64,000 bases of DNA from Phoebastria nigripes (GCA_035582835.1 JAYKAV010002780.1:368153-432152); one strand, 5' to 3'; counted from the first letter of the stretch, positions 25,791 through 38,720 are shown. Notes: generated by a model from the letters alone, not told the origin. Translations and numbers: made by a program.

Positions 25791-26689
25791 ACGGCGCGGG
25801 GCGAGGGGCGGGAGGGTGCGGGGGTCCCCCCCTGGCCGGGGGCCAGGTAGCCGTCGTCCCCCTCAAAGTTTGTTGGCGGCGTGGGAAGGGGGGTGTCCGG
25901 GGGGTGACACCGCCTGCCCCGACGGCGGAGCGGCCGGAGGGGAGGCAGCTGCTTGCGGGAGCATCCCTACCCAGGATCCGCCGCCGCGGCGCCGCGACCC
26001 GCGCTGCGGAGGNGGCCGGGGTGGAGCGCGGGTCTCGCCGCTGCCCCGGACACGGCCCCGCGCCGCCGCCTCGGCCGGCTGGAGGGAGTTGAAGGGAGCC
26101 CCGGGGCCACCCGGGGAAAGCCGGTGGCCCGAGGTGCGTGGTTTGCTTTCGTGATCCCGGCCGGAGGACGAGGGGACCCCGGCGGCCGAGGGGAGCCGGC
26201 AGCGGGCGGAGGTGCGGGAGGCTGGTGGCGTTATGGTTAACGCGCGTCTGTTCTTCTGTGCGCGGAGCCGGCAGCCTCCCGGGTCCCCACAGGACCTTGT
26301 CTGACATCGGAGGTTTCGCCTCTCGTCCTAAGCCACCGGTGATTTACGGCGGGTGGCTTTCAGCCCGGTTTTCTTGTGCGCTTTTCCTCCCAAAACTCTG
26401 CCCCTGAGGCTGCAACCGAAATAAAGGGCGGTTCGTGATTTTGTGCGCAATGATGTTCCGTTAAAAGCTGTCACTTAGGCATCCAGCACCTTCAGAATAT
26501 CCCAGTAGGGTTTTTGGTTGGTTCGTTTGTTTTTGTCTGAAATTCGGAGNTCTGGGGGGAAAACAGCAGAAAAAGAGTGAGCTTTTTAAACTTCACACAG
26601 TGTTTGTCATGTGAAATCCTCAGCTGTTGAGAAATAATTCTGAGTAACCAGATGGGCTTATTTTAAATGGGCATCTTTTTGTCTCAAAG

Positions 26690-26727
26690 GCGTCTGCAAA
26701 TCTCCATTGAGAACACCCCTGGATGAG
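26690..26727 (+). other. Candidate short alternative 5' UTR exon (38 nt)
   Basis: An acceptor-like tract (catctttttgtctcaaag) ends at 26689. A strong donor, GATGAG|GTATGT, follows at 26728 and defines a 38-nt exon just past the CpG island. Human CNR1 has short alternative non-coding exons between exon 1 and the coding exon, so this is plausible. The evidence is motif-level only. Confidence 0.25.
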
Positions 26728-27073
26728 GTATGTACCAAGCCTTTGGTAGNAGAGAGCTCGTTACTGTGATTTCAGTCTGATTAAGTAAAATGGTGTCAGA
26801 AGATGAAGTCCATGGTTTTCCTTCTTTCTTTAAAATTATCATCAGTGTTATTTTCTGTATGGCAGCAAATTATCATATTAACAGTTTCGGCGTATATTTT
26901 CTTCTTGCAGAAGATAAAGGGACATATATAACATAGAGCCAGATAGCAAAATACTCCTTCTTGAGTACCTACAAGTTTTTTGAAAAACAATGTGGTGTGG
27001 CTTTTTTAACCTGTTAAAGGGGTCGTAATGTTTCTTTTTTTTTTTCCTTCGATGTATCATCTTGTTTTCATTG

Positions 27074-27530
27074 TTATTGTTCACCTTTTCTTAAAGGAAT
27101 ATAGCATTCTCTGCTGGGGGTGGCATTGCTGTTCACATGTACCAAGATCAGGCGAAGGATCAGAGTGAGATTTAATATGATATTTAATAACAGAATGTGC
27201 AACATTGCAAAAATTACATGGGCGTGCTTAATCCTTTTTGGATTACACCTCGTATCAACTGCCAGCGCGGGTTTTCCCTTCTCAAGAAAGGAAAAAAATC
27301 CTGTGACTATAGTAGGAATATTTATTATGCAGGCAGAGTTTATTAAATCAGCTGTAAAAGAAATGAACGTAACATCTTTAAACAGTTTAGAAGATGAATG
27401 TGTAATTCCTGATTTGCTTGAGGTTAAAATTAGTTTTGTAGCAACCAGGAACAGCTTTGCTTTATTATCCATTGGTCTTTGGAATGAGAGGCAGAACCAT
27501 TTGAATAAAAACATTTCAAAGCCGAATTGA
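27074..27530. other. Intronic block open on both strands; possible conserved element
   Basis: An AT-rich segment stays open for 136 codons on + (27120-27530) and 146 codons on - (27074-27514). Neither translation resembles a family I know. The + frame has a hydrophobic stretch near residues 32-50 but no convincing gene context. The lack of stops in AT-rich DNA and the absence of repeat signatures make a conserved non-coding element inside CNR1 more likely than a gene. Confidence 0.3.
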
Positions 27531-27574
27531 TAAAAGCAATAATTGTTTGACTGAGCCAGCAGGCATCTATTGCC

Positions 27575-27585
27575 GGGGGGGGGGG
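27575..27585 (+). repeat. Poly(G) run
   Basis: Eleven consecutive G residues in otherwise AT-rich intronic sequence. Such runs are prone to length errors. Confidence 0.8.
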
Positions 27586-29689
27586 AAAGTTGGCTAGGTA
27601 AAGAAATNGACTATTTGCTGTGAATTTACCTCATCGACCATTCAATAACAGCTAAGCCCACAGTAATCAAATTAAAATACCTACAAAACTCAAGGTGAAG
27701 GTGGAAGCAGGTTATAGTATCGTGAGGATGAGCTGGTGTGCGCCTTTGATCCTGGCTGTTGTTCTTTGGTGAATTATGTTAGCTCAGTTGCATAAAGGAC
27801 CCCATTAAGGGCTTTCATGCTCTGCTGAAGGAATGGCAGGTCTTAGCCAATGCAAGCCTTTCTTTCCCTTTCTCTCTTGACAGGTTTCTGACTGGGCAAC
27901 AGAAGTTTAGAAATTAAATAACTTTTTTTTTCTTGGTCATTTCTGACTTTCAGCCTTTAATGTGGCCGTCCCAAAATGCTTGCAGACTGTCACCCCGCTG
28001 GGAATTTCGGTGCTGAGTTACGCGCTAGAGAGGGAGAGCTGGGATGGCTTTCCTTTCTATTGAGTAGAGGTAGGCGAGGAGATTAAGAGGCAAGGGAGAA
28101 CCCAAACCCATATATTCACTTAGTATTGCCCAATAATTTTACAAATACATTGCCNTTCCTGGTTTTGCAGGTCTCATGCAATGTCTTCCACTCACCTAGT
28201 TTACTTCTGCATGTTTTAAGAGAAATTACTGTAACTTCTCCAATGCAAACTTTGTGACCTCTCTCTAGTCGTGCAGTTAGCTATCTAGGCATCCGCAGAA
28301 TTCACTTTTCTGATTGCTCTTCATTTCTTTGCAGATGTCTATATTGGCTTTATCTGAGTCCCCTCCTGAAACAGTAAATGATCTTAAATATGTTTCCCTG
28401 CAATTTCCCAAGTAGTTTAGGCTATGTAAAATGATGAATGTTCTANAAAACCACTCATCAACCATTTAAGTGAGAATTTGGAGATTTTTCTCTTCTCTAG
28501 CAGCAAATTCACAGAGTCTGCTGCTGATTTAAAATATGTACTGCGGGCGACCCTAACACTGGGATTTGGCCAAGTTCAAAGCAGCTGTGCAGATGGACAC
28601 AGAAGACAGAAGGCAGAGGGAAATAGACCCTTTTAATCATAACAAGGCTGCTCTTGTTTTCCTATCTATAGTAGAAATGCATGCCAGCCCCTTGTACTTA
28701 AAAGCAAGCTTGCAAATGTGCCAGAATAGACAGCAACAGCATTTGTTACTAATGCAAAGTTAAAAATGTGTCTTCTCAGTACTGCTCTTTACGTCTCCAT
28801 TTCTAGACTGATGCTGTACTGCTGCAAAAAGTGCACATCCGATCGCTGTCGATGGGATAAGAATTTCCCTCCCAGAACTTGGGCTCTTTGAAAGTGCGTG
28901 GCTTTGTTAATGATCGCTGAAACCAGCCACGACCTGTCCTTTTGAAATGGTTATAATGACTTATAAATCAATTTCTCATTAGAAAGAACTTTCTTTTTTT
29001 TCTTTTTCCCGAAGGTGCCATTGTTGCCCATGAAAAATGATTGGGTTTGCAACATAAGGTTGGAGCACATTTTATTCTGCTGTTTGTGCCTCATGCAGGG
29101 GCATTATGGTGATGCACACACCGAGCCCAGTTCTGCCTCTCTTCAGTAGGAACATCCTTTTTTGATCAAGCTACCAATATCCAAATTACAGATAAAATAA
29201 GTATTTTGCTACTGTGTGTGTCACTATAATGTCACTCATTATACTTTGGCTGGACTGTTGGGAAACTGGATGTTTTATATGTTTCAGGTGTTGTCTTGTT
29301 TGTGTAGATCGAGGCTAGATGGCATCAAATTGTACCTCATCCTGTGTTAACCTGTTTTATGGCAGTGGTATATTCTTCTTAAGAAAGGCATGTTTACTCA
29401 CTGCAAAGTACTGAGCAGGAGCAGTTCCGTAGGGAAAACTGTCAATTCCCTTTCAGCCCTCGCTGGAGTCATTTTCATATTTCTGCATTTTAGGAAACCT
29501 TTCAAAGTTTGTGCTTAGGGGCTTGGGGGACTCCCATCTTCCCGTTGTGGTGAATATGTGAAACGTGCTCTTAGAAATCATTGTTTTTAGCCAATTCTGC
29601 CTCTGTTTAAAACAATACAATACTGGAGTCCAGACTATGCGTGTGCCTGGAAAATTAGGTGGAATAGGTTTGGAGTGTGTATGTAGGTG

Positions 29690-29715
29690 TGTGTGTATAT
29701 ATATATATACACACA
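29690..29715. repeat. Perfect 26-bp TG/TA/CA palindrome
   Basis: A (TG)n tract runs into (TA)n and then (CA)n so that 29690-29715 equals its own reverse complement. It is a compound microsatellite with cruciform potential, in CNR1 intronic sequence. Confidence 0.85.
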
Positions 29716-29999
29716 TGCAAAATAATTTTTACAGGATCTCAGTGATAGACGTACTCATTTTAGATTCTTACTTTTCCCCAGGAAGGCTGTGTATGGGGGA
29801 ATTCAAAAGGATATTCAGCACTCATCTTGCCTGTATTTTTTGTACCTACACTTCTAGCTTGTCTGCTTGTCCTCTGGCTCCNGTAATTTGAGTTTACGCA
29901 TGACAAACATTACTGCAGCGTTTGTGAGACTTTGCATAGTTGTTCCTCTAGGCATGTGTATGTGTTCGTGTATGTCTATCTGTAGGTTTATGCATAGAA

Positions 30000-30036
<37 letters not shown>
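30000..30036 (+). repeat. (TA)n(CA)n microsatellite
   Basis: A run of TA dinucleotides followed by about twelve CA dinucleotides. A TG-rich stretch (29955-29985) lies just upstream. Confidence 0.9.
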
Positions 30037-30599
30037 AATAAAAAGTCATAACTCATCCCTGAGTATCTTTTAACTATTTTTCCAAATCTGATGTAATATT
30101 GGTTGGAGTCTCTCCGCAATTTGTTGTTCTGGCTACTTGGATATCAGATTCTACTGTAATTCTTTCTCACTTCTCCTCTTCTCTCCCTCTCTCCTTTTTT
30201 TAAAAAAGAAAAGCATCTGCATATTTCCAAGACATGCACCATTGCCAAGCAATCTGGTGTAGTGGCTTAATATGCTGGCAAATAATTTCACAAGTTGTTT
30301 GTGTGTGTGAAGGCAGTATATTTGAATATCATTATATTCTGAATGTAGCTATGAAGAGAGTTATCTGAGCTTATTTAAATTTTATGAAAGGCCAGACAGC
30401 TCCAGAAATGAAAGAATGTTTTACATTTTTTAATTGGAGTGCATATTTTCGTCCTTCGCTAATGCTGATGGCGTGGGACATCGCATTTACCAAAAGCCTT
30501 TCTGTCCTAGCTTCTGAGCACTGCCAATGCTTGGCCTAATAACAATTTTCAGCAGAAGTAGACTCCTGAGGACTGAGGTAGAAGGGATGTTGCTTTGCA

Positions 30600-31900
30600 A
30601 TGTGTTGCTGACCTTCTGTGCACTAACTTTCTGTCATCACCTGTAAACCCCTCTTCCCTTTTCCCCTTTTGGTGCGTTTATCCACTGTATGGGTGACTCA
30701 GTGACTCAAATAGACTCAGCCCATTTGAGCTCTCCATCTTCCTTTCCACCTCTGAGGTCCGTATCCTGTACTTCATTTTCCGTAAGCAGTTTGATTTTTA
30801 TTAATGTCCCTGGCCAGATTTGCTCAACTGATCTCTTCAGAGCGTCCCCAGCTCGGTCCCATGTGTCAGTGCGTACAGCACTGTCCTTTTCTGTGACCTT
30901 ACCGAGGATGGCTTCTCAGAGCCCTTTGCGTCTTCCTTCACTGTTTGAATACAGATCAGAAATGGACTTTCAAAAGAGCAAGTCATTGCCTGCAGAGCAA
31001 TGGGTCTGTTCTTTCTTTATGGTGAGATCTGAAAATCCCACTAGCTATATCCTTCAGCTTATGGAGGTGTCTCTGAAGTTTGTGTAGCTCNGAAGAAGAG
31101 GGAGGTTTTCCCTTGTGAGTTTTCTCCTTCACCTGATCTGCTTTCCCCAAGCCGATCACAAAGNCAATTATTTTCTTTTCCTAAAATCTGCATCCCCTGC
31201 CTCCCAGGGACTCTTCCACTTGGGTCTTCCTCTCTCACCTTTCCCCAGTTTGCTCCCGTCTCACCTGGAGACGTCCTATTCCCTGTATGAGAACAGTAGT
31301 TATCTCTTCTCTCCTCCCAATCCCCTTCACACCAGTCACTTAACCCGCATTACCTTTGCTCTCCGCATCTCCTTGCTATCTCACAAAGTCTTTGATTAAA
31401 ACTTGTTACGGCCACAGTTTGTTGCAGGGGGAGGAGGAGGCAGACATGCACTCTTGTGCAGTTTATGAGAGTTCTCCCTGGAGCCTGATGTTTTTGCTAC
31501 CTTTCTGTCTCTAATCCTTACTCTTTTAATAAAGTTCACTAATATTTTCTGCTGCAACAAATCCTTGACCTTTTTTGTTCTGCTCTGGGCGTTACATGCA
31601 AGCTGTTTTCTTGGAGTGGTTATCTCTACCCCCCCAAATGTGTTTTTTCCCCCAGTTTCATCCTCTAGACGTTACATGCTTCTGGGGACCTTTAGCGTTT
31701 AGCATCCAGTGGACCCTCGGTCTTTTATGTCCTTCTCTGCTCGTTCAAATGACTTCTCTCCCTTCAACTACACGTTGTGTGCTAAGCTGCCATCTCTTCT
31801 AGGTACTTCCAGGAGACTGAGTGTTCAGCCCCCATCTCTTTTGCACCTGGCTGGGCTTCTCTGTCTCCATTTAACATTTATGTCAGCTCTGCTCAGCAGT
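30600..31900 (+). other. Pyrimidine-rich intronic stretch
   Basis: The + strand is strongly enriched in C and T, with recurring short words such as tctcctt, cttccc and ccccag. Moderately long frames here (for example 132 codons at 30689-31087) are Ser/Pro/Leu-rich, as expected from composition, and match no family I recognise. No mobile element boundary is visible. Confidence 0.5.
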
Positions 31901-33807
31901 AATAAGCACCTGCACCTTTTGGCATTAGAGAATGGCTGGAAAAGAGGCTGGAAATGAAGCAATTTCTGTTGGAATATTGAAATCCAAGATAAACCCTTTT
32001 GTGAAAAAGTTTGAGAGTTCAAAATTGACCAGCTTCATGAGTTCTCTTCCATTTTCCTTAAAATGTAAATACCATAACTTTGTATCAAACTTTCCATATT
32101 ACCTGTTCCTTCTGCTTTATTGGGAAATGGGTCCCTAAACCGGAGCTGATTTTAAGCAAATACCAGCTCACTCTTGCTTCACTGTTTCCCTTTCATCTGA
32201 ACCTTTCATACTTCAGCAAGCCCCTTCATCCTCTCCCAAAACTATGTCTTTAAATGAAATTAAGATGTATAAAGTAAACTGTGAAAGACGTTAAAATCCC
32301 ACGTTCATACCATCTTTTTGTTGTTTTAAGAAAGCCACCTCCGCCTTCCCTCCTTTCTCCCAAAAGCCGGGCAGACCAGGTAGCTGTAGTTTCCCATTAA
32401 CGTGACCCTGACAGTCCCCTTGCTGCTTTGTGCCTTCAGTACTTTGTCTTGTCTCCAGCCTGGTAGGAAATGTGTGTGTAGGGGGTTGTATTTCACAAGC
32501 TGAGGGATTTCGAGTGAACTCAGGAGCTTTGGAGGTTTCTCACAGGCAGATGGGGCAGCTGTCCCCACTCTTCCCCCTGCGGCTGGGTGGGATGTGGGAG
32601 ACACATCCTTGGTTCCCTTACTTCAGAGAAAGGGCTTCAAGCTAAGCCTTTCACCTGCCAGGTGTGCACCCTGGTGCTTTTATTTCCTGATGTTTAACTC
32701 TTGATCCAACGTGGAACAGCTCGAGCAGTTTAGAGACGGGCAGCAGGATGGAGAGGTTGCCGGCACGCTCACCTGGCTCGCAGGAGAGCAAAGTTCAGGT
32801 CCTTCGCCTGCGCCGAACGGAGCAGGACTTCAACCTCGCTTTTGAACCTCTCTGATCTTAGACACAGGCGTATGCCCTGGCTGTTTGAGACATAAGACAC
32901 AGCCTCTTTTTCTCTGTGCCTGCAAGTCACCTGTGCTAAAACTGGTACACATATCTCACCAACAAAACGTTGGAGGGAAGAAATAATGTTACTTCTTTTA
33001 AAAACATTGTTGGTCACTGATTAATGCTCTGTTGTCCCCATTGTTTTGGTTTTGTTGTTCAGCTTGTCAGCGGCTGGATGCTGGGTGGTGTCACGTAGGG
33101 GCAGTTTGCCCCCATATTAGAACAGTCCAGCGCCTATCCTGCTAGTGTGCAAACGGTATGTTAATTAACATAAATAATCATGTAGCTGTGGTTTCTTGCT
33201 AATTAAGGTCCAACTTGCCAAAGATACCATCATGTTACACAAGAACAAAATTTGCTTCAGTACTTGCATGCCCTAGTTTACCCCAAAGCTGATAGTGCCT
33301 TGCTGTAACTAGAAGATAGCATCCCTCATCTGCTCCTCTCCTGGTGTCTGTGCTCCTTCCCCATCCCTCACACAGAGAAAATTCACTGAAGTGAATGCAA
33401 GTTTTCCTGAATTAGGAGTGACAGCGTATTTGCCATTTATAGCCTAGGAGTAGCAGAGTGTTGGAGATGGAGTAGTAAAACAGTAAATAGGATAGGGGTA
33501 ACATTGCTTTCACATTCTCATCAACATGTTTTTTTTCTTGCTCGGTGTTACTGAGTCTTAGAGTGCCATTTCTCAGACTGTGCGTTTCTTTCTCCAAGGC
33601 TTAGAAACCTTGTGCTGTCCCCGAAGCAGTATTGTTCATCGCCGTATGGGATAAGGTAATTATTAGCCGTATAAATTTTCATTTTATAGGACAGTTCTAA
33701 TTCCTGGAGGCCAACAGTTACTATGGTAGATCTAATTTCTCTCACACTTTTTCAGCTGACTACACACGAGTATAAATTACTGCTGTTTCTCCTGTGGTAG
33801 TACTTTG

Positions 33808-33910
33808 CGGACCCAGCTTGGTAGGAGTCCCAGTGTACTGGGCGCTATGCAAACTTATTGGAAGATAAAGCCCTCTGAAGGACTTACAAGCCTTACAAGG
33901 TGTAAGCAAG
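33808..33910 (+). repeat. Old amniote interspersed repeat fragment
   Basis: Matches, at a diverged level, the widespread sauropsid repeat I remember with 'gggtcccattgtgctag', 'gcgctgtacaaacac' and 'agagcttacaatcta' blocks. Here these read gagtcccagtgtactg, gcgctatgcaaac and ggacttacaagcctt. I do not recall the family name with certainty. Confidence 0.55.
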
Positions 33911-36900
33911 GAGAATGCATTTACATATTTTTGTGCATTCAAAAACTATGTTTCAATTATACCTACTTGTCCTTTAGCCTGTTCTTAATTAGCTGTGGGT
34001 ATCATAGAAGAAATGTATAGACATGGAGATCAAAATATTTTCTAAAATAGAAGCTAGAAAGCTTTGATTGTGGATTTCCCTTTCTCNTTTTGATTCCTTT
34101 TCTTGCCATGTCAACATTTCTGCAGTTATCAGTAGCATCATTGTATTGCTCATAATTACTTTCCAAGGAAGAATGCAAATATTCACTGTTTCTATTCAGG
34201 CTATTAAAATTGCTCTATCAATCATCCTGGTTTGAAAATTATAATAAATTCAGCCCTTTTTTTAGACAACGGTAAAAACTTTCCAACTCTCCCTCTCTCC
34301 CAGAACAGCAGGAGGAGATAGGTAGTAGCATTTTAATGAAGTCACGTTCTTGTTCCCCGAGTGAACTGGTCCTGTGGGCCAACGAGAAGTCCAGGGGAGG
34401 TATAATTCTCCCTCTTGTCCGAGATGAGTTACCAGCCTTTTACATGTTATATATTTTATATTTTACCTAAGGGGTCTTTATATTCTGATAGCATCCAAGC
34501 TTCTTTTAAGGCTATATGTAACCACACAGTGGAGGGCAGTAGTAAGACTTGCCCCCTCAACTCTTCACTAATTCTTTCGCTTTGAGGGCAAAGCCTTACG
34601 AAGTTGTGTCTTCAACCTTCAGCTGATGTTTAACACCTCATATGTTTGAACCCCGGTAAAGCAGGCTGGAAAAAAAGGGCTAGAGGAAGTTAAATCCAGG
34701 TCTCTGCAGACAGCTAAGCGGTGTGTTTGTAAAAGCCACTCCATCTAGTGGCAGTCGCTTTGCACAGCTGGTCTGGCAGTGCCCATCGACAGCCGCCGGC
34801 TGATGGGAGAAAAGTCTAAAATGGTATTCAGCTATGGGTTTTCTGGTTTTGGTCTTCAAGATAAAAGATGCTTGAAATTTTTATCTATTGTTTAATCCTT
34901 ATCCATAATCATAATTCATTACTTATGTGAATTGCTGCATGCAGTCATGGAAATACACCAAAAATTTTGAGTGCCGGCATCAGCACGGCATCTTCCTCAT
35001 CTTTAATCAATGTTTCAGTTCCTTTTAAAGCCGTTTTAAAATGAGTGAGGTAGTAGAGCTCATTTAGGGAAGGAATGAAGCTGAGAGCTTTGGAGACTCA
35101 AAGGCTCTGTTGGAAGAGTGGCTTTTGGCAGGGCAGGGAGGCTCTCCCTTGCTGCCACCCTGCCCATGAGGAGACCTTGCTGCGGCACACGGCCGTCACC
35201 CCAGCCCCGTCCAGAGAGTAGGGATCTGTGCAGGGGACCCTTGGCCCCTAGGGAGGCTGTGAGAAGGCTCCCCGAGTATTTCATGTAGAGATGTTAATGG
35301 GTCTCGGGCAATATGGGTTTGGGTTGCGTTGAAGCCAGCTGCAAAGAGCAGTGTGGCCACATGTAGCGCGGTGTCCCGTTCTTGTGGGCAGTGCCTCCTC
35401 NCTGCGCCAGGTTCAGACAGAAGAGCTCAGAGCCAAAATTTGTGTGACATGGCACGTCCACCTAACCAAACAAAAAGACCAGGAACCAGACCACTGCTCC
35501 CACCATCAGCTTTTCAATCTATGTCAAATCGTGCAACACCTCAGACTGTGTCCTGGACTCTCTTGATAACCTCAATGCCATAGGTCCAGTCTTGTTTTCA
35601 CTAGGCAGCCATGGAAAACCTCACTGATTGCTTCAGCACATTTCAGTATCGTAGCTTATAGTGGGGCAAGCTAGTATCTAAATTAAAATAAACGAAATTC
35701 CAGTAAAGTGCAATTCCAGATCAGGCGAATGGCTGTTTTACTGCAACTTTAATAAAAATCAACTGCTACTTGAATAGGTGCATGCACACATACTGCTAGA
35801 AATTTCCAATTATGATATTCCCAGCAGCAAACAAAAACAAAATTAATGTCAGCTGCATCCCCCAAAGCCTAAACTACACCACTAATGAACTCCCAAGTAC
35901 TCTCAAAGAAAACTCTCTTTGCAGAGACAATAAGGTGGAAATTACTGTAATAATCTCAATGTAAAAATACAGAGGGAAAAAAATCATTGAAATTCAGAGT
36001 AAGACTTGCCTCTCCTGATCCCATTAACTATGTTGTTAGCATAGCATATGCATGCATAGTGATATTGTCACATAACTCACTGCCACCTTCAAAAGAGCAC
36101 GCAGGAATTCGTGTTCTTTCATTTGTATTTCAAACAACGGTAGGGGTTGCACGGCGGCTTGCACCTTATTCTGAGGAAGTCTGTACTTAACATGACTCCA
36201 GCAGGGACCAGCTACCTCATAACAATTTGTTTGTCTGTCTAGCAGAAGTGCTCAGTTGCATACAATTTTTGAAGCTTTACTTAAACGTAATCTTCTCGAC
36301 ATGGGGCTGTGGCTTTAATCATTAAAACGGTTGTCTTTTTTCTGTCAGAAATAAGCTGGAATAACAGAGAATACCACAGCCATCTTTACATGTTTATAGA
36401 ACTACTTGATTTATTTAATATTTTTGGGGTAGTTTTCAAATGAGTAACACATTCTTCACTTCTGGTTTTAAACTGGTGTTACAATGCCAAGTTTAAAGTT
36501 GCCAGACTTCAACCAAAGCAGATTTGTCAGTTGTCAGCAGGGTCGTCTTTGCAACATGTAATATCTGCAAATTCTACAAGGAACAGCTGTAAAACACCTT
36601 CTGGATAAAAATTACATTACGTATTAGATTATTGCTGTTCATTTTTAATGTGTGCTTCAGTGACATTTCCCTCCCTCACTGCTCAAACCCTCAAAATTAA
36701 ATTCCTTAATATTGTCTGTCTGTCTAATAATTATGTTCTTATTTGCTGAGCAACAATGTCTGCAAAAGCTGACACAGCAAGTGTCTGTGTTGTGTGTTAG
36801 ACTGCCCTGGTAAGGGTTGTTTATACTCATCCTTGTTTGCAGCACTGGAGTTGCAGTGTCTTCTGGAGGTCTAGGCTTCTATATTTCCTTTATCACTCGA

Positions 36901-38720
36901 TGTCCAGGCCTGCTGAATCAAATGGAAAACTTTAATGAACTATGGAAGAAGTCTTGAGTGTTCAGATGCCATGTGTAAGTGCAGTATAAATATCTCATCA
37001 GCCAAACGATCTCCGCTTCTTTTGGAAACGCTCATGATTTCTTCTGCTTTTAAGTATTGGTATTGTTGTAGAGATGAATTGTTTTCTTCTTTCTTTTAGT
37101 TTTCATGGGAAAACTGAGCTGTGGTACCTGCTGTGCAAGTCTCCTCTTTAGGAGTTGAGGTGATCAGTACTCTGGGTTTTGGCAGATAATCTCTCATGGC
37201 CTTTCTGGCCATTTATCGTCAGTTGTGTAACATGAACAGGTTAAGTCAGTACAAGCCTATGTATGGCATCTGGGATTTCTTGGGTGTCACAAACAATTTC
37301 CTCCGTTCTAAAAGCATGAAAAAACTTGGTTTTGCTCCTGTTGCTGATGTAATCATCAAGATGTCCCATAGCAGATGCAGAATAGCTGTAGCACACTGAA
37401 GCAATGATTCTGGCTCTTATTTATATTCAGAACACTCTCAGCCACTCTGGCAGTGGAAGGGGGCCCTAAAGCAGATGTTCAATACATATTCAAGGCATGT
37501 TATATGTGCAAAGTTATATAAAGGAGCACAGCATAAGAAGAGCTGTAAGACCTGTCTTACCTGTTGATGCATGTAGGATGCTCAGATGCTGATGAGGGTG
37601 CTCTCCCAAGGGTACCCTGACCAGGAGTTACACTCTGCAATTAATCACCATCCACAAGAAAAGGCTGGGCATGACGGGACTCAGAGACCACTGGCTACCT
37701 GGGGACCTTCTGCTAGGCTCCTTGTTTCTGAGGGGACAGAACGTTTTTGAGGGTGTCCCCAATAGGACAAGTTACATTTCCATGCTTCTCTCAGGAGCAG
37801 TGGCTCCAGGTCCCTTTTGCTTGGAGTTTTGGCCAGAGCTGCACTCTGCCCCAAACTTGGTGCCATGTTTTTCTAGGCAAGCACGAATTGCTCTGATTGA
37901 GGCTTCTGATCCATGCCGAATGGATCACTGATGCACTCACTGACTTAGCAGTGCTGGTCACCTTTCCTGAAACTGTGGACAGGGGTGGGTAACAACCCAC
38001 CTGCCCTGTAGAGTCCAAACATCCCAGTTGCATTGGTATGCTTAGCAGAAGGAAGGAATAGAGTAATGAAGCTATATCCAGACCCCTGTATTTGTAGATG
38101 AAACACCTTGCTAATAAATTTGCAAAAACAAATTCAGGATGTTAGTAGACCTCAGATTGCTGTAACAGGATAATGTGAATATACAGGCATACTGGGTGAA
38201 CTGTGAAACTTAGAGTGCACGGCTCTTTCCCCATTCCCTCTCTGTTGTCAGGTTTTCAAAACCCTCGGTGCCTTTTGAAAGAAAAGCAATGAAGGTGATG
38301 ATTCAGTTTAATGCTGCCCCTGCAGCGGCACTTGGTATTATCTAAACGAAGCAAGCCCAAGGAATATTGGTCTGCAAGGTACTTTGCAATCAGAAGCCAA
38401 GTTCAGATCTAGAGAAAAATATCTTTCTGGTGGAGTGGCTTGGAAGGTTTTGATGAGAAATGAAAATTACTTTCCTGTGGAATATTCAATTCCCTGCGCC
38501 TCCAGTTTTCACGTCACTTCTTAGTGTAATTCAGTTTTAGTGAAATCCAAGTGATTTCTTTCTAAGTGCTCGGCTCACTCTGATTCCCGCAGGTGGCAAA
38601 GGCTAGACCTGCACTGAATACAAGAGGAAGGTCAATTTTGTTTGACACAGTTCAACTAAGTTGTTTGTGGAGTTTGTCTCCCTGTTTATCTTAATGAAGT
38701 CTGATCTTTTCCCCTTCTAG

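Larger units (their letters stand above)
24690..26430 (+). promoter_or_regulatory. CNR1: CpG island, probable CNR1 promoter and non-coding exon 1
   Basis: Extremely GC- and CpG-rich sequence flanked by AT-rich DNA, interrupted by an assembly gap. Sp1-type GC boxes are visible, for example GGGCGGGGCGG at 25704-25714 and GGCGGGGC near 24857 and 24902. No TATA box stands out. The island lies about 12-14 kb upstream of the CNR1 coding exon on the same strand. That spacing matches the known CNR1 arrangement of a CpG-island promoter with non-coding 5' exons. The transcription start cannot be placed and may lie in the gap. Long open frames crossing this region are artefacts of the Ns and the high GC. 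Confidence 0.7.
26431..38720 (+). other. CNR1: CNR1 5' UTR intron region
   Basis: About 12 kb between the CpG island and the coding-exon acceptor. I see no second protein-coding gene in it. Contents are AT-rich single-copy DNA, two TA/CA microsatellites near 29.7 and 30.0 kb, pyrimidine-rich + strand stretches at about 30600-31900, one old interspersed repeat at 33808-33910, and a few segments that could be conserved regulatory elements (27080-27600, 33140-33250, 34850-35010). Human CNR1 is known to carry intronic enhancer sequence, so regulatory content is expected. None of these segments was tested for conservation. Confidence 0.6.

Noticed and set aside
24218..26307. Very long open frames (up to 484 codons) on both strands across the CpG island
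   Set aside because: They span the 548-N gap, which cannot contain stops, and the flanks are GC-rich Pro/Arg/Gly/Ala sequence. They are artefacts of the gap and composition.
30689..31087. 132-codon Ser-rich frame as a gene in the CNR1 intron
   Set aside because: Composition follows the pyrimidine-rich strand; no domain, no splice context.
34640..34660. tRNA-like gtttgaaccccgg
   Set aside because: No cloverleaf could be formed with the flanking sequence.
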